Below are positions 18,835 through 22,651 of a DNA stretch of 22,651 bases, piece by piece (positions within the stretch are counted from its first letter, which is position 1; every line of letters begins with the position of its first letter). Source of the stretch: Irineochytrium annulatum. Lineage: Eukaryota; Chytridiomycota; Chytridiomycetes; Chytridiales; Chytridiaceae. Below the pieces are notes generated by a model. It saw only the letters and a list, made by a program, of their open reading frames with translations, did not search any database and had not been told where the DNA came from. The stretch is from the NCBI GenBank assembly GCA_027600665.1, contig JADGJL010000396.1:1-22651 (forward strand). Reading direction: 5' to 3'. Position numbers and translations under genes: made by a program.

Positions 18835-21800
18835 ATGCCAGAGAGGAGTATCAACCCGGCCATCCGCGAGGTCACTCTGCGCGAGGGCGTTACTTTCTCG
18901 GGTACGAATTCTTTTACTCGAATTTCAAGACTAAAAGAGCTCAGTTGACGACCACGTATATCTGGCCCCGGACGTCGTGACGGAGCCGTTAGTGTTTTCC
19001 CTCGAAAAACTTTCGCACTCTAAAACAATCTGACCAGGCTGTATGTGGGGAGAATCCAGGGATTCGTTGATGAATCCTACATTAGAGTCGCATGGTTCTG
19101 TAAGCTCATTTTGGGCCTAGTCATCCGTTAATTTTTTTTTCAGACCGGCCAAAGGACGTCCTTGGGCGGAGACGGAATCAGGACCTGAAGCTGCTGGTCG
19201 CTTCGATGCACAGCGATGTGAATCAGTGAGTTGAAGTTCCTGCGCTCAGCGAATTAAACCTCGTGAACAAAGCATTAGCAGCATCCGCGGCAAATGCCGC
19301 ATTACCCACACCCACTTCATCAAGAACCTCGACGCATACCGGGACATGGAGGACTCCTTCTACTACAACCAACTCTACGACCGCTACACTAAAAACCTCT
19401 ACGACGTGATTCCGTTAACGCTCGTCAAGAACCTGCCCGCTGCTGTCCTCGACTCCTTGAAAAACTACACTTTCATTGTCGTGGAGGAGGGGAAAGCCTC
19501 GGATTTTACAGATAGGATCGTGTGCCCGCTATGTAGCAAGTGGTGCCAGTATAGCGACGCGGTGAATTGCTGCCAGTGTGGGAAAGACTATCATTTGAAC
19601 TGTGTAGGGCTGGTGAGGAGGCCGCCGAAGGGGTACGCGTGGAAATGCTTGTACTGCGTGCAACCGGCGATGGCGGTGGAGGAGGGTGTGGCGGCGAAGG
19701 AGGCAGAAAGTCAGGCGGTGGAGCCTCCGTCAAGTGAAGAGAAGAACGGTGGGTGTTCTTATTAATGTAGAGTGATGCTGACGACGGTTAAGATGCGATG
19801 GAGATCGACGCTCCTGCGACGAAAAACTTGTGGCCGTTTCGTTACTTTGGGGACTACTTCAACATGAACGACCTGAACGGTTTGTTGAACTTCAGCGATC
19901 TTCTTTTGACTGTGTGTAGATCCGCTAGAGAGCGGGTATCCGCGTGCTGCCAGCAGGTTCATTTCTGTTTCTGTCGTTATTTGTTATGCTCAATGTTCCT
20001 TGTGCGTACATAGAATTGGAAAGCAGTATCAAGCGGACGTACCGGACAGCCCCGACACACTTTACGGGGCGGATATGTCGGGCAACGCAGAAGAGTATAT
20101 CCAAGTCGAAGTTCCGGAAGATCGTACCGGCAAAGTTGGGCGACCACGGAAGCGAAAGCTACCGACTTCGACGATGGTGAAAGGTTAACAATTTTGGTTT
20201 TTTAAGCGTTAATGTTTTGCAGTCGAAAAACGCTCGAGCGAAAAGGAGCGTGTCTTCGATCTTCCCCACTCAGTAGAAGAGTCACAAGGTGGCGATTTTG
20301 AGAAACAGTTCATATCCTAACAAAATTTCAGTGGATGAGTTCTTCTCCAAGGTGAAGGAGCAATTCGGACGTGAACCGACGATCGACGTTTCGGACATCA
20401 TCATCTCCACGCTGCACGCGGAGAATTACGACTTTGGCGAGGCGCTCGCGGCGGTCTCGAAGCGAGGACTTCAAGACGTTTTCGACGACTGGGAGGAGTC
20501 GGAAATTCAGGCGTTCGAGGCCGGGATCGAGAAGTTCGGTCATGACCTGCATCTTATACAGAAGGAGGTGTGTACTTTTCGAAGAACTGTTTTCTTTTGC
20601 GGCGGTGGGTTAATTTCCGTGTGTAGGTCCCGACGAAGAACATGAGGTCCGTTGTCCGATACTTTTACAAATGGAAGAAAACGGAGCGTTATCTTGCCGT
20701 CTATTCGAAGTTCTGCAAGAAGTATCGGCCAGGGTATGAAAGCGCTTATACATCTGAGAATTTAATCGTATTTCAGGAAGGTTTTCAAGAACTGGAAGAC
20801 CGGTGAGAAGATCCCCCTGTCGACGCTCTCGGAGGAGGGCGAGGACGACGAAGATGACGACCTTGGTACGGGCAGTAAAGGGAAGCACGGGGATTCGCAT
20901 GAGTGCTCCAATTGCGGTGCTTCGTCGTCACCATCGTGGTTGCTTCGCCAAGAGGGCGCAAGGCTGGACTGCTTCTGTAAGGATTGCGGGGCATTCTGGC
21001 TGCGGTACGGGGGTTCTAGATTCGTGAGCGAGTCGTTAAGGAAGGCGAATAGGGAAATTGGTTAGTTTTTATGTTCGTAAAAGCATACACGCTAATGGTT
21101 GTGCATAATAGCGGGTGCGAAGCGGAAGGGCGTTGCTGAGGATTCGGACAAGAAGATTATGAAAAAGCGAGGTCGGAAGCCGGGGAAGAAGGTTTGTTTG
21201 CGGCTCTCAGCAATAGGTTTTTTATTTGCTGCAGAAGGAATCGATTCCGGATATTAAGGGATTTGTGGAGGACTTCACTCCCGTGGAACCTTGTGCGGTT
21301 TGCTTCGACTGGAATCAGGAGAATCTGCAAGTCTGCCACAATTGCGGATTAAAAGTGCATCAAGGTTTGTCGCCAATTTGCACGCTAGTCGTCTTAATCT
21401 CCCGTCAGGGTGTTATGGCATACGCTCGGCCGATCCGGATCGCTTCATCTGTTCCCGCTGTCAGAACGAGCGCGACGAGGACGCTATGATCACGTACGAA
21501 TGCGTCCTTTGCCCAAACACCGAATCTTCCCGCGACGGCGCGCTCTCCAAGACCATCGGCCGGAATTGGGCCCACATTGCGTGCTGCATTTGGATCCCCG
21601 AGGTGCGCTTCGGACACGCCGAGGCCATGTCGCCCGTCGAGTGCCTAGGATTCGTCGATAGGCGGCGGTGGACGGCGACGTGCGACATCTGCAGGCTCGC
21701 GAGGGGCGCCGTCTTATTCTGCTCGGAGAGGGGTTGCTACACGAAATTCCATGTTACATGTGGACAAAGGGCAGGGTTTGACTTCTTGATAGAGGAGGGC

Positions 21801-22277
21801 AAGTCGTCGAGGCACCCGGGCCTAACTAGCAGCGCGTATTGTGACCTGCACAGGCGGGTGTCGTCCGCATCCAAGGTTCGTTTGGGATTCTTATGTGTTG
21901 CCGATCTGCGTTTAAGCGGGACCTTGGAATAGAACGGTGCTGCCAGCGCGATTGAGAGTACCAGGAGCCGGAGTGAGATGATTGCGGAGTTCGTGCGGAC
22001 GTGCAAGCAGACGCCCGTCTCGCTGGACACAGCTGGCCAGCGGAGGGCGTACTCAATGGTGCTTGAGGCCCGATGCGCTTGTCACGGCAAGGCGGAAGCG
22101 GACGAGCAGGTGCCGGCGGTTGAGAACGGTGTTAACTCGGCGACGTCGTGCGCGGTGTGCGCGGTGGAGTACTCGCCGTATTGGTGGCCTGGGTCGGAGC
22201 TGCCGGAGGAGAAGAAGGTGGACGATGGGGTTGTATGCAACATATGCTACCATTCGCTTGTTCAGGGGATATCGTGA
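18835..22277 (+). CDS. SNT2: Snt2-like chromatin protein (BAH, PHD, SANT, GATA-like finger, PHD/ePHD)
   Basis: Sixteen exons join in frame to 910 residues: 18835-18901, 18945-18987, 19038-19099, 19144-19225, 19279-19748, 19793-19879, 19920-19956, 20014-20183, 20223-20288, 20332-20567, 20627-20733, 20777-21060, 21112-21191, 21235-21364, 21409-21875 and 21933-22277. All introns are 39-59 bp. Domains in order: BAH about 15-145 (VYLAP, YVGRI, VAWFYRP); PHD about 167-213; the PRAASRIGKQYQ motif typical of Snt2; AT-hook VGRPRKRK; SANT about 414-465; GATA-like C4 finger about 519-550 (CSNCGA...WLRYG); AT-hook RGRKPGKK; PHD 2 about 617-660; extended PHD about 670-790; C-terminal CxxC pairs about 869-905. 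In yeasts Snt2 reads histone tails in complexes with histone deacetylase or demethylase and helps stress transcription. This copy is shorter than the budding-yeast protein but has the full domain order. Confidence 0.93.
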
Positions 22278-22455
22278 GATTGTATTTATTGTTGCGGCTT
22301 CTTAATGTTAATAAATATAGTGTATGGATTGCATGTTTTCAACTTCGTATTCAATTAGCGAGGTTCCAGTAAATCCGTCCGCCCCAACACCTTCCATCAA
22401 AAAAATAGAACTAGCTGCGTGGAAAGCTCCACTGTTACTTTGTAAAATAGAAAAT
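22278..22455. terminator. Convergent 3' region with opposed AATAAA signals
   Basis: AATAAA at 22310-22315 lies 33 bp after the SNT2 stop on the plus strand. On the minus strand AATAAA reads at 22290-22285, about 165 bp after the stop of the RGG-rich gene. The signals are inverted relative to each other, so the two transcripts are expected to overlap at their 3' ends. Confidence 0.5.
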
Positions 22456-22651
22456 CTACAGGAAATAATCAGCGACGACCTGCAAGACACAAGGATATTT
22501 AGAGTCGCTATCAGACCATTGAAACTCAACCAACGCACCTTCGGCACCGGCTCCTCGTATTGCGCCACCGTCGCGCCGCCACCACCGCCCCTGGCGCCCC
22601 GCATCCCGCCCTTCCGATTTCTTCTCGGCGGCACAGGCGGCTGATCCCCGC
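22456..22651 (-). CDS. C-terminal end of an RGG-rich protein, partial
   Basis: The gene enters from the right edge on the minus strand. Preferred model: an exon from 22651 to 22539, a 59-bp intron 22538-22480 (donor GTGCGT, branch-like CTAAAT, acceptor TCTTGCAG), and a last exon 22479-22456 encoding VVADYFL and a stop. The visible protein is basic and Gly-rich (NRKGGMRGARGGGGG) followed by AQYEEPVPK, like tails of RNA-binding or nucleolar proteins. An alternative is an unspliced reading in another frame that reaches the same stop (SDSDSKYPCVLQVVADYFL). The RGG composition and good splice signals favour the first. Too little is present to name the gene. Confidence 0.5.
   Translation of the reverse strand, partial: RGSAACAAEKKSEGRDAGRQGRWWRRDGGAIRGAGAEGALVEFQWSDSDSKYPCVLQVVADYFL

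Noticed and set aside
1..22651. Transposons, CRISPR arrays, integrated virus or rRNA
   Set aside because: No transposase, reverse transcriptase, integrase, long terminal repeat, spaced repeat array or rRNA-like stretch was seen. The only tandem repeats are the coding arrays and short motifs listed.

Overview
The window looks like nuclear DNA of a GC-rich filamentous or early-diverging fungus. The evidence is many very short GT-AG introns (mostly about 40-60 bp), compact spacing between genes, and fungal-type gene content: the TFIIIB subunit Bdp1, the BAH/PHD/SANT chromatin protein Snt2, a Ras GEF and an F-box/LRR gene. I cannot place it to phylum from sequence alone. All exon structures below were worked out by eye from splice sites and reading-frame continuity.

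Layout. A partial minus-strand AT-hook gene (1-1149) is divergent from a plus-strand run of three CCCH zinc-finger genes: a small one (1557-2216), a large disordered protein with WG motifs (2382-4439), and a 6-exon gene joining a J-domain, a fibronectin-III-like domain, a coiled coil, a short tandem repeat and two CCCH fingers (4944-8762). Still on the plus strand follow BDP1 (9150-11554), a broken F-box/LRR gene (11819-13523) and a three-exon RasGEF (13961-17056). A minus-strand EF-hand gene (17739-18754, apparently with one frame break) converges on the RasGEF. It shares an 80-bp divergent promoter with the 16-exon SNT2 gene (18835-22277). The window ends in the 3' part of a minus-strand RGG-rich gene converging on SNT2.

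How the genes relate. There is no biosynthetic or mobile cluster. Two themes recur. One is RNA or ribonucleoprotein work: four CCCH fingers in three adjacent genes, a WG-repeat protein and an RGG tail. The other is chromatin and transcription: the AT-hook protein, Bdp1 and Snt2. The least familiar item is the J-domain/FN3/coiled-coil/CCCH protein; I know no characterised family with that architecture. The adjacency of several CCCH genes suggests local duplication or a locus of related RNA-binding regulators, but this is inference.

Limits. No transcript, coverage or database evidence was available. Three coding breaks (two in the F-box gene, one in the EF-hand gene) all need one extra base to restore the frame. 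They may therefore be single-base deletion errors in the assembly rather than true mutations.
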